A DNA stretch of 64,000 nucleotides. Source: Geosiphon pyriformis. Its lineage: Eukaryota; Glomeromycota; Glomeromycetes; Archaeosporales; Geosiphonaceae. The number at the start of each line of letters is the position of its first letter. Position 1 is the first letter of the stretch. The translations under genes were made by a program, and so were the position numbers. Where the stretch lies: positions 2,004,866-2,068,865 of the forward strand of contig JAAOMT010000436.1 in the NCBI GenBank assembly GCA_016748015.1. The letters are read 5' to 3'. The notes beneath the pieces are model-generated. The model worked only from the letters and a program-made list of their open reading frames with translations, had not been told where the DNA came from and searched no databases. Positions 21,420-30,937 of this stretch are shown here, piece after piece.

Positions 21420-22816
21420 AAAAGAGACTAAGCGTTTCGATAGAACGATAGAAAATTTTACATAAAATTATGTCAAAAACTTTGGCAAGAGGAATCTGTC
21501 CATTTAGCGAAGCTCAAACTACAGAAACACTAAACTTTTTTAATCAACAAAAAATATGGAAATTGGATGATTATACATATTATTCTTCATTTATAAATTT
21601 GATCTTAATTCATTAATATTAGTAAAGGCAAAAATGTTTCCAACCTTCTGAAATGCTAAATTAGAAAAATCGTATTATCTTGTGATATGGGGCGTGCTGC
21701 AACAAAACCAGATAAAGTGGATATTTATTCCATTACATTCATATTAAATTTACCGTAGGCGTCTTTGCAAAAAAAAACTCAACGCCACCTTCATGCCACC
21801 CACGTAATGAACTACCAACACCTTTCACATCTATCTCTCTCTGACAAGAACATTCGATACTCCAAGTTTGATCGTTCGATGATCGAAGATTCAACCTTGA
21901 CTACATCTACTCCGGGGACCATAAATATAATGTTGAGAAGCCAAACTAGATGAATTCGAAGTCGTTCGCTAAGATCACTGTGCCGCAGCTTCGTTCAGTC
22001 TCGCCTGTATTGCCGTACCACAAAGAGACTACCTGCCAGTATGGTCCACAGTAACATTTGATGGTGTACGGCGCTTTCAAAGGAAGTTTCCCGCCAGTAT
22101 GGTCAGCGAAAACCTCATGAATGTGCATAGCAGTAGATGCTCACCAGTATGGTCCGCAGCATACATCCTGCTTGATTCGGTTTACAACCTAGTTGGATGT
22201 GAAATAGCTGGAGAGGATTAGCTGGCTATCTTAAAAGCATAACATGTACGCAAAATCGGAGCGCGTAAAAAATTCTCCCTGTTTGTGGTTGTGAGGAGGG
22301 GAAATAGAGGAAAAAGATCTTCAGATTTTATCTTGTCTAGAGGAATGACTGTTTTTTATGAGACGCAAATAAGCGACTTACAAGAACAATTACCGAAGAA
22401 AGAGAAGAGTGAGATAAAAGACAAAGACAAGAACTTTTAAATAGAATAAAAAGAACTAGAGGAAGATTAAAAAAACTGCCCAAAAATTAGCCATGGAAAG
22501 TTTTATTAAAATAATTTATGCTCATGTGACGTCCAATGTTCATGTATAAATTTCATAATGTTTTAATATATTATTAAAATTGAAAATAATTTAGTTTTTG
22601 GCCAAAAAATATATAATAATTCAAGTTCCCTCTTCAATTGACTAGATTCTAATTTAAAACGCAAAACAAGAAACCTGCAACCTTTTCATGTAATGTACCC
22701 TGCACAATACGTCACATTAAAATTAACTTCAATACAGCTATTTTCGATAGAACCCTTTTTCTGGCTTGTTCAATTCTTGACTTCAAAGTATTAGCATATC
22801 TAGATCACTACTTACC
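21420..22816. other. Intergenic region between the RUS gene and RFA3
   Basis: 1.4 kb without a gene that could be supported. The first 500 bases are AT-rich with scattered stops. From about 21950 to 22200 the base composition changes to a GC-richer island with a three-copy 11-base motif (listed separately) and a minus-strand open frame of 60 codons (21946-22128). From 22480 on it is AT-rich again and likely holds the RFA3 promoter. Confidence 0.6.
22036..22154. repeat. Three copies of CCAGTATGGTC in a GC-rich island
   Basis: The 11-base sequence CCAGTATGGTC occurs exactly three times, at 22036-22046, 22094-22104 and 22144-22154, with steps of 58 and 50. Flanks are also alike (CTGC, CCGC, CTCA before; CACAG, AGCG, CGCAG after). 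On the minus strand copies 1 and 3 are in one frame and encode CGPYW, while copy 2 is in another. A 7-base inverted pair GCCGTAC/GTACGGC surrounds copy 1. Its role is unknown. Confidence 0.7.
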
Positions 22817-23660
22817 ATGGAGAACCGTGGCAATAATTCGAAATTCCCTTTTATTAAAAAAGCCTCATTGCCAAACGAACAACCGCCATACCAACACCCA
22901 AGATCAACACAAAATAACAGCGGTAACAACACTAAATATTTACCATATACACCTTATTCGCAACAGCAACAGCAGCCGGCCGGTCAACAACGCATTGAAC
23001 ATAAGAATGATAATGATAATTCTCCCAACAGACAGACACCACAGAAGTCATCCGCTAATACAATTCGTGCATTAGCCGCCGTCAACCAAGAAGTTATGGC
23101 GCCAATATCACACGGTAGTATTATGTCGTACCTGGGGTCGGCAGTTCGTTGTGTTGGACGTGTTGTAGGGGTATGTATATTGAATAACTAATTCTTCGTA
23201 TTTGTTGACTGATATTTTAAGACACTTTTAAAATAGGTTGCGAATGATAAGGTCAAATTGGAAATGTGTGATGGTGGAGAAATGGTTGTAAAAACAACGG
23301 TACGAGTATTTGGGGATTTTCTTTTTTGATGAATCAATTATCCCTTTTACGGTGTTGCTTCGTTGAAACACTTAGCATCCGGAAAACTACCGTTCTACCT
23401 TTGTTGAGGTTACTGGTCGTTTACAACGCGATAATTCACTTCAAGAATATACCATGATACAGTTTAATGAAGATTTCGGTATAATTTCTTATTTTTTCTT
23501 TGGTGATTTTTCTAAATGGGGCTCTTTCCAAACTAAAGTTGATATTTTTGGTTTGATTTTTGTAGATATTATTCTATACAACCAAATGATGCAATTGTGC
23601 ACAAATTTCCCGAATATTTTCCACGAATCAGAGACAAAAGATTTGGGTGGTAGTTTATAA
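22817..23660 (+). CDS. RFA3: Replication protein A small subunit (RPA14/Rfa3) with N-terminal extension
   Basis: Four exons: 22817-23170, 23237-23299, 23376-23478 and 23566-23660; 204 residues, all phases fit. RPA binds single-stranded DNA in replication and repair; the small subunit holds the trimer together. Residues about 92-185 form the single OB fold: ISHGSIMSYLGSAVRCVGRVVG (shown as MSYLGSAVRCVGRVVG), DKVKLEMCDGGEM, FVEVTGRLQRDNSLQEYTMIQF, and the C-terminal trimer helix LYNQMMQLCTNFPNIF, close to the LYNEAVKIIHDFPQFY-type end of animal RPA14. The usual protein is about 110-125 residues; here roughly 85 extra N-terminal residues are rich in N, Q and P and probably disordered. Introns are 66-87 bases, GTATGT or similar to AG. 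The ATG at 22817 is the first in frame after upstream stops. Confidence 0.85.
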
Positions 23661-23846
23661 AGAGATATCCTCTGATTGGTTTTTACATCGCTTCTTTGGT
23701 CATGAAAAAAATATTGAAAGATGTTGGTATTTGAAGATTCCTTTTTCGATATTTATATTTCTTTGCACATAAATAACATTATGATAAAATTTTCTAATGA
23801 CAACATATTTGGCCTGTGTTTTTTTATTGATGCTAGTCTATGAAAT

Positions 23847-24070
23847 CAACAAATCAAGAAACATCCGGTGGTAGGCTGTATACAGGTTAAAAGTGCAAAT
23901 GTCGTGGTATGCTTACTCCTTAATATTACTTTCGAGTTCCGAACTTCCAGTGACCATTCAGTAATTATCCATAAGATGAATTGAAGAAATTCACCACAGA
24001 ATGGATTGCTTGGTTAGTGAACAACTTTACCAGTGTTCTATCTAATCCAGACGGAAGTTTAGATTTTTAA
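23847..24070 (+). CDS. Possible small spliced gene, unknown
   Basis: Weak candidate. An open stretch (KFTTEWIAWLVNNFTSVL then NPDGSLDF and a stop at about 24068) has protein-like composition with aromatic residues and ends cleanly. It could be joined in frame to GTTAAAAGTGC (about 23886-23906, VKSANVV) through an intron GTATGC to TTGAAG. A possible first exon with ATG lies at about 23840. I recognise no family and the start is uncertain. It may equally be a remnant or chance. Confidence 0.22.
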
Positions 24071-24208
24071 CAAATGCAGGGTGAGCTCAAGCTTGTAATA
24101 TTTGGACTTCAGTTAAGAGTCCAGGCGAGAATTGTGTTATTATGACTTTTATGTGATTTTCGCAATGCGTAGAAGCTTTGGTTGATTGAGTTGTTTAATA
24201 GATAATTT

Positions 24209-24718
24209 TCAAGTTTGCACACCAGGCAAATTCATTGCTCGTCTTTCTGAAGCTCGTTCTTTTAAAGCTCTAAGTCTTCGTTTTTCTTCCACTTCTCTTC
24301 GTTTTTCTTCCACCTCTTTTCGTTTTTCTTCGATCAATTGTTGTCTTGCTTCCGCTACTCGTTCCAATTCTATTATTTCGCGTTGCATCTCCAGATTACG
24401 TTGATTGTTCTCTATCTGCAAAAGACGTAATGCTTCTATTGCCGGTCGTAACCTCTCACGTTCTCGAGGTATACCTTGAAACCAATTCTGTTGTTCTTGA
24501 GCATTTAACCCTCGAATTTGTAATAAAAGCCTTTGAACTTCGGCCGCTTGTTCTTCCTCTGTTGAACTGTTTCGTGCTACCCATAGTTCGGCAAGTTGAT
24601 CGAGCAGAAAAACAAAAGTCCCAAGCCCAATCACTAATATTGTTGCATTTTTAAGAAAATTATATTGATTGAAAATTATACCATCGGTAAGGAATCGAAA
24701 GCTTGTACCAATTGCCAT
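24209..24718 (-). CDS. Unknown small membrane/coiled-coil protein
   Basis: One uninterrupted exon of 169 residues, ATG at 24716-24718. Residues about 22-43 (FLKNATILVIGLGTFVFLL) form one hydrophobic segment that could cross a membrane. From residue about 50 to the end it is highly charged and helical, with a strong coiled coil and a repeated heptad-like unit VEEKRR/KEVEEKRREVEEKRR around residues 138-150; in DNA this is three near-identical units around 24285-24335. No family recognised. The layout (short N-terminus, one membrane segment, long coiled coil) suggests a tethered scaffold, but that is inference. It is convergent with nothing nearby; 196 bases separate its start from the next plus-strand gene. 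Confidence 0.6.
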   Translation of the reverse strand: MAIGTSFRFLTDGIIFNQYNFLKNATILVIGLGTFVFLLDQLAELWVARNSSTEEEQAAEVQRLLLQIRGLNAQEQQNWFQGIPRERERLRPAIEALRLLQIENNQRNLEMQREIIELERVAEARQQLIEEKRKEVEEKRREVEEKRRLRALKERASERRAMNLPGVQT

Positions 24719-24914
24719 TAGGTCTTTATTTAATGTGTTAGAAAAGTATTTTAAGTAGGGAAGCTTTGGTGAAAAATTATCATTGATATAGAATATCTTA
24801 CGTCATCATCTACAATCAATGGGCCCACCTATAATGGAATTTAAATTAATGCAAGTTGTCCTACGGTAGTCTAAGATAAGAGATGATGGACAATATGTGC
24901 GTGAAGTCAGGAAA

Positions 24915-26096
24915 ATGGATACTTCTTCAAACAAAACGTTGGTGTACTCGCATCAAGGTTGCCGTGTTGGAAACATAACTCAGTATGTTCCTGTTCGACA
25001 ATCTCGAGGGAAAAGTGTTCTTCTGATTGCCGATGTTCAAAAATTCTTTCCAGAAGCCAGAACCATTAATAAAGATGGGAAAGGTATTCCAGCAAGGTTA
25101 TCACCTGACGGGAGGAGTTATGTGCTACCGGAACAATATGTACTGGAACCGGAAGATGAAGAAAAAATATTTGAGGTTGTAACCAGTTCAGCAGCTGGTG
25201 CACTTCAATTAACTGAAATAGAGTCATGTCTTCATGATTGTTTTGAAGATTTATATGAGAAGATAATTGGAGCGGTCGATGTCAAAGTTTCTCATTGGGG
25301 TGTTCAACATAATATACATGAACGAGAATCAGATAATGGGGAAGAGCAAATGAATAATAATTCAAATGATAGTTTAAATGATACTTCTGTTGTCGAATCA
25401 ACTAGTTTAGCGATTCCTATATCAGGAATCGAAAATTCATTTTTAGAAATTGATAGTATGCTATTAACAAGACCACAGCTACCCGAGGAAAACCAACTTT
25501 CATTTATTACCAATGATGTAGAAGAGGCGACTCAAAGTATCCAACCTTCGGGAGTTAATCAATATACACAAAATGATTCAATAACACCTCTTGAAGCTTC
25601 ACGGTTGACAGAATCCACACCAAGACAATATGAATCATCCCTTCCATTGAACATTAACCGAGGTGGGAATAGCAGCGGTGAAAATCAAGACCTTCCACCC
25701 TCCTATCATCAATCAATTTCTTTAAATATAGGTCGACTAACTACGCTTTTAAGAAATTTCGATAGGCATATCAAGGAAGAAGCATTATCAAACACTTGGA
25801 CACATAATCGTCAGGAATGGCACGAGAGAAATCCATCTACTATTCAGGAATTCGCTAAACAAATGGTCGAATATGAATGTGCATTACCTTGGAGTTCACT
25901 AAATGCATTATGGGTCGAAGAGAGACCCCTTTGGTTAATTTTGGCTAAAAATGCCCAATCTGAGCGGCATTTAGCTGCTGCATTATTACAATTGGGTCAA
26001 CATATAGTCGGATATCGAGAGGGTTGGCAAGAAATACGTCGTGCTTGGGAGAACGAATTATTAGAAATGTTGCTAAGAGGTTCAACTTATGTTTAA
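24915..26096 (+). CDS. Unknown protein, probably lineage-specific
   Basis: One exon, 393 residues from the ATG at 24915. A globular-looking N-terminal part (residues 1-115: RVGNITQYVPVR, GKSVLLIADVQKFFPEA, GIPARLSPDGRSYVLPEQY) is followed by an acidic, N/S/T-rich and probably disordered middle (about 130-270) and a Trp-rich helical C-terminus (about 280-393: TWTHNRQEWHERNP, LPWSSLNALWVEERPLW, GYREGWQEIRRAWENELLEML). The frame is open upstream for 15 further codons but without ATG before an in-frame TAG at 24867. No family recognised. Next to another unknown acidic protein (26455-27582), possibly a lineage-specific pair. Confidence 0.65.
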   Translation: MDTSSNKTLVYSHQGCRVGNITQYVPVRQSRGKSVLLIADVQKFFPEARTINKDGKGIPARLSPDGRSYVLPEQYVLEPEDEEKIFEVVTSSAAGALQLTEIESCLHDCFEDLYEKIIGAVDVKVSHWGVQHNIHERESDNGEEQMNNNSNDSLNDTSVVESTSLAIPISGIENSFLEIDSMLLTRPQLPEENQLSFITNDVEEATQSIQPSGVNQYTQNDSITPLEASRLTESTPRQYESSLPLNINRGGNSSGENQDLPPSYHQSISLNIGRLTTLLRNFDRHIKEEALSNTWTHNRQEWHERNPSTIQEFAKQMVEYECALPWSSLNALWVEERPLWLILAKNAQSERHLAAALLQLGQHIVGYREGWQEIRRAWENELLEMLLRGSTYV

Positions 26097-26454
26097 AAAG
26101 AATTTATGGTAATGCCAATTAGTCTTTGTAAAAGTAGAAAAATACAGAGAATTTGTTTTTCAGGTCTTATCAATAACATCGCAAATATCATCACCTTTTG
26201 ATTTTTCGCTTTGTAAAATTTGATGATTACATCATGAAGCATAGAAAACTACTTAAGCGTGTCATTTTGATGTCATTAGGTACCGAGTAGGATTAATTAA
26301 AAGTTGAAACGACGACACTCGGTATTTGTAGTCCAAAATTCTTGGCATTAAATGTAAGTATTTGTTGTGAAGAAGCTTTGATAAAAGGTACAATAGAAAG
26401 CCGCCAATTTCTAATATTTTTTGCATATTATCAAATTATTATGCAAGAAAAAGA
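26097..26454. other. Intergenic region with probable promoter of the next gene
   Basis: 358 bases, AT-rich. It must hold the 3' end of the upstream transcript and the promoter of the gene starting at 26455. No clear TATA box, terminator or RNA gene seen. Confidence 0.5.
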
Positions 26455-27582
26455 ATGGAGGAAATTAACTATCTCACTAGAGAAACAGAAGAACTCACCC
26501 TTTCAACTTCCACACCTTTGGTGTTGGGAAACCAAAAAAGCGAAAGTTACACTATACAAGGTTACCGTCCTATAACCCCACCAGCCGAGCTTCAGGCTAC
26601 GCCAACTCGGTCTCCAACGGTAACTTTTAACCTCCCCGAAGAAACGTCAAAACAAAGTGTTCAAATTACTGTTGATTTAATTGATGGTTCTACGATGGGT
26701 GAGGTCCCCTTGTCACCAGTAATCACCGAACAAATACACTTTATTACTGAAACAGAAGGCTATTTAATCAACACTTTATCCCCGGAGCTAGAGACCCTTG
26801 ATCTCCAATGTTTTGAAGTCCCGAACGATATTTTGGTTGCGATGAAAGACCGCCATATAGAAATAAGAGAGCTGATAAAGTTTCATAATGATTGGTTCGA
26901 TCTCGTGAAACATACCATTCCTTCAGATGAAGATTTGGAACGGTTTTTGAATGTACTATATGCTCCACGCGATAAGATGCCAGATCGTGAGTGGTTGGAT
27001 GCTTTGTCCGAGTATCTACTTCCGAATCGACCTCTTCTTGAAAAGTTCAAGGAGTTCGTCGGATACGATTTGGAGATGGATATGGTGGTAGAGGCTAGTG
27101 GGGATCCTTACTATGAACCTTCGTTACATTCTACCCCAACTGGTACTGGCGAAGATGATGAAAATGATGAAAATGATGAAAATGATGAAAATGATGAAAA
27201 TGAGAAATTATTGTTTGGGAGAACTGTGAATGATTCCATTGCGCAATATTATCACGGGGTCGACATCAAAGCAATTCGTGATTATCCAGAAAGATTGGCT
27301 ACTTTCCAGACAACATATCCTCAATTCTTTGCTAATGTGGAGTCACGTTTACAAAACGATCGAGATGACGAAGATCGATATCAGAATTTTCTCAGAAACT
27401 TTTTTGCCGATCGACATGTGATATCTGACGATCAGTGGGAGTCTAGTGTATATGAGGCGCTAAGTCGATGGCAAGATCTTTTTAATCAACTCAAAGAAAT
27501 TATTGGACAAGAGCTTATTGCAGCTGGTGGTGACATTGATGATAGCAATTATTATGGGGAAGTGGGGCAAGAGAGATCTTAA
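26455..27582 (+). CDS. Unknown acidic protein with two PAH-like helical repeats
   Basis: One exon, 375 residues, ATG at 26455. Two similar helical units can be aligned by eye: about residues 145-205 (ERFLNVLYAPRDKMPDREW, then ALSEYLLPNRPLLEKFKEFV) and about 300-360 (RYQNFLRNFFADRHVISDD, then QWESSVYEALSRWQDLFNQL, KEIIG). The pattern F-x2-hydrophobic, a spacer, then helix-P-x-L-x2-F resembles the paired amphipathic helix fold of Sin3, which recruits repressors; this is a fold-level guess. The first 100 residues are Ser/Thr/Pro-rich. A DEND repeat (residues about 235-250) separates the units. Similar in style to the preceding gene. Confidence 0.62.
   Translation: MEEINYLTRETEELTLSTSTPLVLGNQKSESYTIQGYRPITPPAELQATPTRSPTVTFNLPEETSKQSVQITVDLIDGSTMGEVPLSPVITEQIHFITETEGYLINTLSPELETLDLQCFEVPNDILVAMKDRHIEIRELIKFHNDWFDLVKHTIPSDEDLERFLNVLYAPRDKMPDREWLDALSEYLLPNRPLLEKFKEFVGYDLEMDMVVEASGDPYYEPSLHSTPTGTGEDDENDENDENDENDENEKLLFGRTVNDSIAQYYHGVDIKAIRDYPERLATFQTTYPQFFANVESRLQNDRDDEDRYQNFLRNFFADRHVISDDQWESSVYEALSRWQDLFNQLKEIIGQELIAAGGDIDDSNYYGEVGQERS
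27157..27201 (+). repeat. GATGAAAAT nonanucleotide repeat, 5 copies
   Basis: Five perfect copies of the 9-base unit inside the coding region, giving five Asp-Glu-Asn units in frame. Perfect copies suggest recent expansion, and length may vary between strains without changing the frame. Confidence 0.95.
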
Positions 27583-28952
27583 CTATTATGAATTTCATTT
27601 TAACCTTTGAGAGCAAATGACATTGAGATTCGGATTCGGATTCAACGGTCATTTCGAGATTTCATAAACAATGCAATACTAATTTATGGGGTGTTGAGAT
27701 GACGTTTTATTACCTTTTATCATTAACGTAGGTTCATTTTTTTTAGCATCACTGCAACAACTAATGCTGTTGTTATTCCTGCTAGTTGTTTTTTCAGAGG
27801 CTTGAGTTTTAGTTTTTTTGTCTTAGCTCAGTAAGTGTTGGATCGTGAAGTTTTTCGTTCTAGGATACAGCTGTATCCTAACTTCAGAAATAGTTTTATC
27901 ATCAAAACTAGTCATTTCTCCGTCACAATGTCAACAGTGAATTCATGAATATTAATGTTTTTTTCTAATTTTTTAATACATTTTTGTAATAGTTTTTCAA
28001 GTTTGATTAAAAGAAATTGGACAATTGGGATTCTAGGTTTAATAACTAAAATGTTTTTAGATAACCGATTTTTTTAATTTTCTTTGCTTTTTGATATTTT
28101 TGGAAAGCATTAACTGGTATTATTTCATTTAAAGCACTTGTTTTTTTGTTTTTTCATATATTTAAAAACAAATTTTTCTATAAAAACGTAAAGTTTTAAA
28201 ATTTTAAATGTTAATTTATGTATTAATAAGCATAGTTGTTTAATTTTATTAAAAAAACCAATTAAAAATTATTTTATTTTAGTTAAATTTTATACATTTT
28301 TTAAAAGTTGTTATTTCTGTAAACATTATAGGAAATTATAATAAAAAAGTTATATATTCCTAATCTATATATTAAACAATCTAACTTTTTTGGTATAAAA
28401 CTAATTTTGTTTACAAAATAAATAAATAAATTTTTATATATAAAATTTGTAAATAGCTATAAAAGCATATAATATAATTAAGAATATTATTATTAATTTT
28501 AAAATTTTGCATGTGCGGAAGTTAAGCACGGGAATATTTTATCAGCCCTATATATTTTTTAAAGATTGCATTTTATTGCTTCCACGAATGTCCATCAAAT
28601 ATTATTTTTACCAAACAACTTTCTTTCAGTGTTGATAATTTGAATGAATAAGAAATCAAGATATTATAACAAACTAAATATATTACAAATACAATGAAAA
28701 AAATACAAAATATTGAAGTTCACTCTTGGGCATTTATAGTCTGAAATTATTGAAGATTTTACTATAATGCAATTATTCTACATAAAATTTATCTAGTGGC
28801 GACTGGCTATTTATGTACCAAAAAATGAATGTGTTTATCTATCGTGAGGGGCGTGAGTTGAAATTAAGAGGTAAGGGAATCCTGTCCCTCAGATGTATAG
28901 AATATAGAAAATGATTGTTCTGATTAATTAACAATTTATATATATGCTCTCT
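27583..28952. other. AT-rich intergenic region
   Basis: 1.37 kb between two converging genes (stop of the acidic protein and stop of the Kelch protein). Long T and A runs, no reading frame of note. A short stretch at 28509-28532 recalls the middle of 5S rRNA but is not supported (see rejected list). Confidence 0.6.
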
Positions 28953-30500
28953 TTAGTGAGTGTCTTCTGTTGAAAATATCCCCGATTTAGGAGATTCAAA
29001 AGCGGCCACAGCAGAATTACGATTAAGAAGGCTCAACCTTCTCATTATTTTTGAGATAAATAATACATCGGCAAGTGGTGGAGTTTTTTTATTTGGCTCA
29101 TCACAACCTAAATTAATTTCTTCGGCTGTAATAGTTGAAGAACGTTTCGACTTTGGGGTGCCAGTATCGCCCTGATATTCTAATTTCTCTTGACGTTGTA
29201 CCCGGTGTCGATATATAAAAAGTGAGATGAGTGCTATTAATCCAATGATTCCAATGATACTTCCAAATATGACGGGAAATTTGGAAGATCCATTAGTACC
29301 CTTGTAAAATGAGAAATCTTTCGAAGGGCCAGCTTCTGATGTAGAATTATTGCTTTTTGATAATTGAGACTGATCCCCTGGTATAGTCCAAGTATTTAAA
29401 GATATATTATATTGATAGATTGTATCAAAAGTTGTATTAACTGTATTTCCACCATAAAATATAACGCTATCTTTAAAAGGAATAGCAGAAAATCCACTCA
29501 ATGATTGAATTCCTGCTGGTAGATGACCATTCACTGAAAAGGAATCTTTTAAAGAGGAAATACCGTTCACATTGGTGGAAATTGATACCATTTGAACAGA
29601 TGTAGTTGATGAGGGTGATATAACATATAGAGCATTTTTTTCGTCATTAGAGGCAACTGTGATAGTACAATTTGAGCAAGGCATTAATGAAAAATTACTA
29701 GACAAGGTTTCTTGAGCCCATTGTTCAGTTCTCACATCAAAGGAGTAAATTAAGTTCGAAGGAGTGCCCTTTGGACTTAAAGTACCACCAAAAATGAATA
29801 CTTTATTATTTAAAAAATTGATCCCTGAATTTAATAATGACTCAGGAGGGGAACTTAGTTGACGTGGATATTGAATCACAGTCCAATCATTATTTCCAGT
29901 GTGAGGAGTCAAAATATAGGTTGGATTGGAATCTGAAGCCAATCTAGAGGACCCTCCAAAGACAAATATTCCATATTTACCAGTCGGTAAAAGAATGTTC
30001 ACAGCAACGTGCCCTCTCAAATAAGGAAATGGATTTGGGCCACCATCATGAATTGTTTGTGCTGTCCAATTTTTTGTTAATGGATCATAGAGTTGTAAAA
30101 AATAATCTGATTTTGTAGCCTTTTCTAAAGGATTCCCACCAATTACTAGTAATTTGTTATCCGGTGTTACTACACATGCTGCCTCAGAGACAAGGAAAGC
30201 ATTGTTAACTGGCAACTTTTGCCATTCCAAGACTGATTTTTCGGTAAAATTGAACTGAAAGGATAAAGAAGAAAAATCAGAGTAATTATTCATCCCTAAA
30301 CCACCAAAGATAACCATTGTAGAATTTTTCATTAAAGCAGCACAATGATTTTTACGCGGTCCTGGTGAATTAAACTGCTGGGGTAACACTGACTGCATCA
30401 AAGCGAATGTCCAAAGTATGAAAGGGTATATTATATTAGAATTTGTTAACGACGAATTTCCAGTAAGAAATCGAACAATCAGAAGCAGACTAGCCGCCAT
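28953..30500 (-). CDS. Kelch-repeat single-pass membrane protein
   Basis: One exon, 515 residues, ATG at 30498-30500. An N-terminal hydrophobic region (about residues 20-42, IIYPFILWTFALMQSVLP) likely acts as signal sequence. Residues about 45-385 form a Kelch/galactose-oxidase-type beta propeller; blade signatures are MVIFGGLG, KLLVIGGNP, GIFVFGGSSR, KVFIFGGTL and SVIFYGGNT, each followed by an aromatic W or Y strand (NWTAQTI, EQWAQETL, NTWTIPG). Many N-x-S/T sites fit an outside location. A membrane helix at about 415-438 (FPVIFGSIIGIIGLIALISL) is followed by basic RHR and an 80-residue Ser/Lys-rich tail. Such proteins are common and expanded in mycorrhizal fungi. Ligand and role unknown. 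It is head-to-head with the ROM2-like gene. Confidence 0.85.
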   Translation of the reverse strand: MAASLLLIVRFLTGNSSLTNSNIIYPFILWTFALMQSVLPQQFNSPGPRKNHCAALMKNSTMVIFGGLGMNNYSDFSSLSFQFNFTEKSVLEWQKLPVNNAFLVSEAACVVTPDNKLLVIGGNPLEKATKSDYFLQLYDPLTKNWTAQTIHDGGPNPFPYLRGHVAVNILLPTGKYGIFVFGGSSRLASDSNPTYILTPHTGNNDWTVIQYPRQLSSPPESLLNSGINFLNNKVFIFGGTLSPKGTPSNLIYSFDVRTEQWAQETLSSNFSLMPCSNCTITVASNDEKNALYVISPSSTTSVQMVSISTNVNGISSLKDSFSVNGHLPAGIQSLSGFSAIPFKDSVIFYGGNTVNTTFDTIYQYNISLNTWTIPGDQSQLSKSNNSTSEAGPSKDFSFYKGTNGSSKFPVIFGSIIGIIGLIALISLFIYRHRVQRQEKLEYQGDTGTPKSKRSSTITAEEINLGCDEPNKKTPPLADVLFISKIMRRLSLLNRNSAVAAFESPKSGIFSTEDTH

Positions 30501-30555
30501 TCTGAAAGGGTAAAAAAAAGGTAAAGAAAAATAGTGATGAAGAAATGGGAATTGA

Positions 30556-30580
30556 TTTGATTTGATTTGATTTGATTTGA
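30556..30580. repeat. TTTGA pentanucleotide repeat, 5 copies
   Basis: Five perfect copies plus a partial one, about 60 bases upstream of the Kelch-gene start, probably in its 5' untranslated region or promoter. Confidence 0.95.
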
Positions 30581-30916
30581 AAGGGGTATAAACGAATGTA
30601 AAAAGTAAAGAAGCCTGCTAAAGCGGGCCTGATGTAAAAAAAAATAGGTTAAAAGTGACTATAGCATTTCTTTGTAATTAAGCAAACTTGAATATGGGTG
30701 CTTTACTAAATACTTGTCGGGACAATTTAATTGGGTATAAATAAACCTTCACTCTTGTTATACGCGTCTACCCGTGTTTTGCATAAGAAATAAGTTGGAT
30801 CATGTTGTACTCTAAGTAATTTTAATTATGAAAGGAGAAAGTATACATTATAAAATGTATCACTAGATTAATGTTAGGGGACCTATCAAACTCAGGGATT
30901 TACGTATCACCGTGAT

Positions 30917-30937
30917 CCCCTCGAGGGGGTTTTTTTT
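30917..30937 (+). terminator. Palindrome CCCCTCGAGGGG followed by eight T
   Basis: A perfect 12-base palindrome (30917-30928), one G, then T8 (30930-30937). An upstream AGGGGA (30876-30881) could pair instead with TCCCCT (30916-30921), so two exclusive stems are possible. A T-run like this would stop RNA polymerase III. No A/B box or tRNA shape was found upstream, so no transcript can be named. Confidence 0.35.

Noticed and set aside
21946-22128. 60-codon minus-strand frame as a gene.
   Set aside because: No recognisable family and the repeat falls in different frames; kept only as a repeat and finding.
22200-22480. Possible coding remnant with a Lys/Glu-rich stretch (22380-22440).
   Set aside because: Purine-rich DNA gives such peptides in any frame; no start, splice sites or family match.
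28509-28532. Sequence resembling the central part of 5S rRNA (TGCGGAAGTTAAGCACGGG).
   Set aside because: Only about 20 bases agree; the stems of a 5S molecule, its start and its end are not present in the AT-rich flanks.
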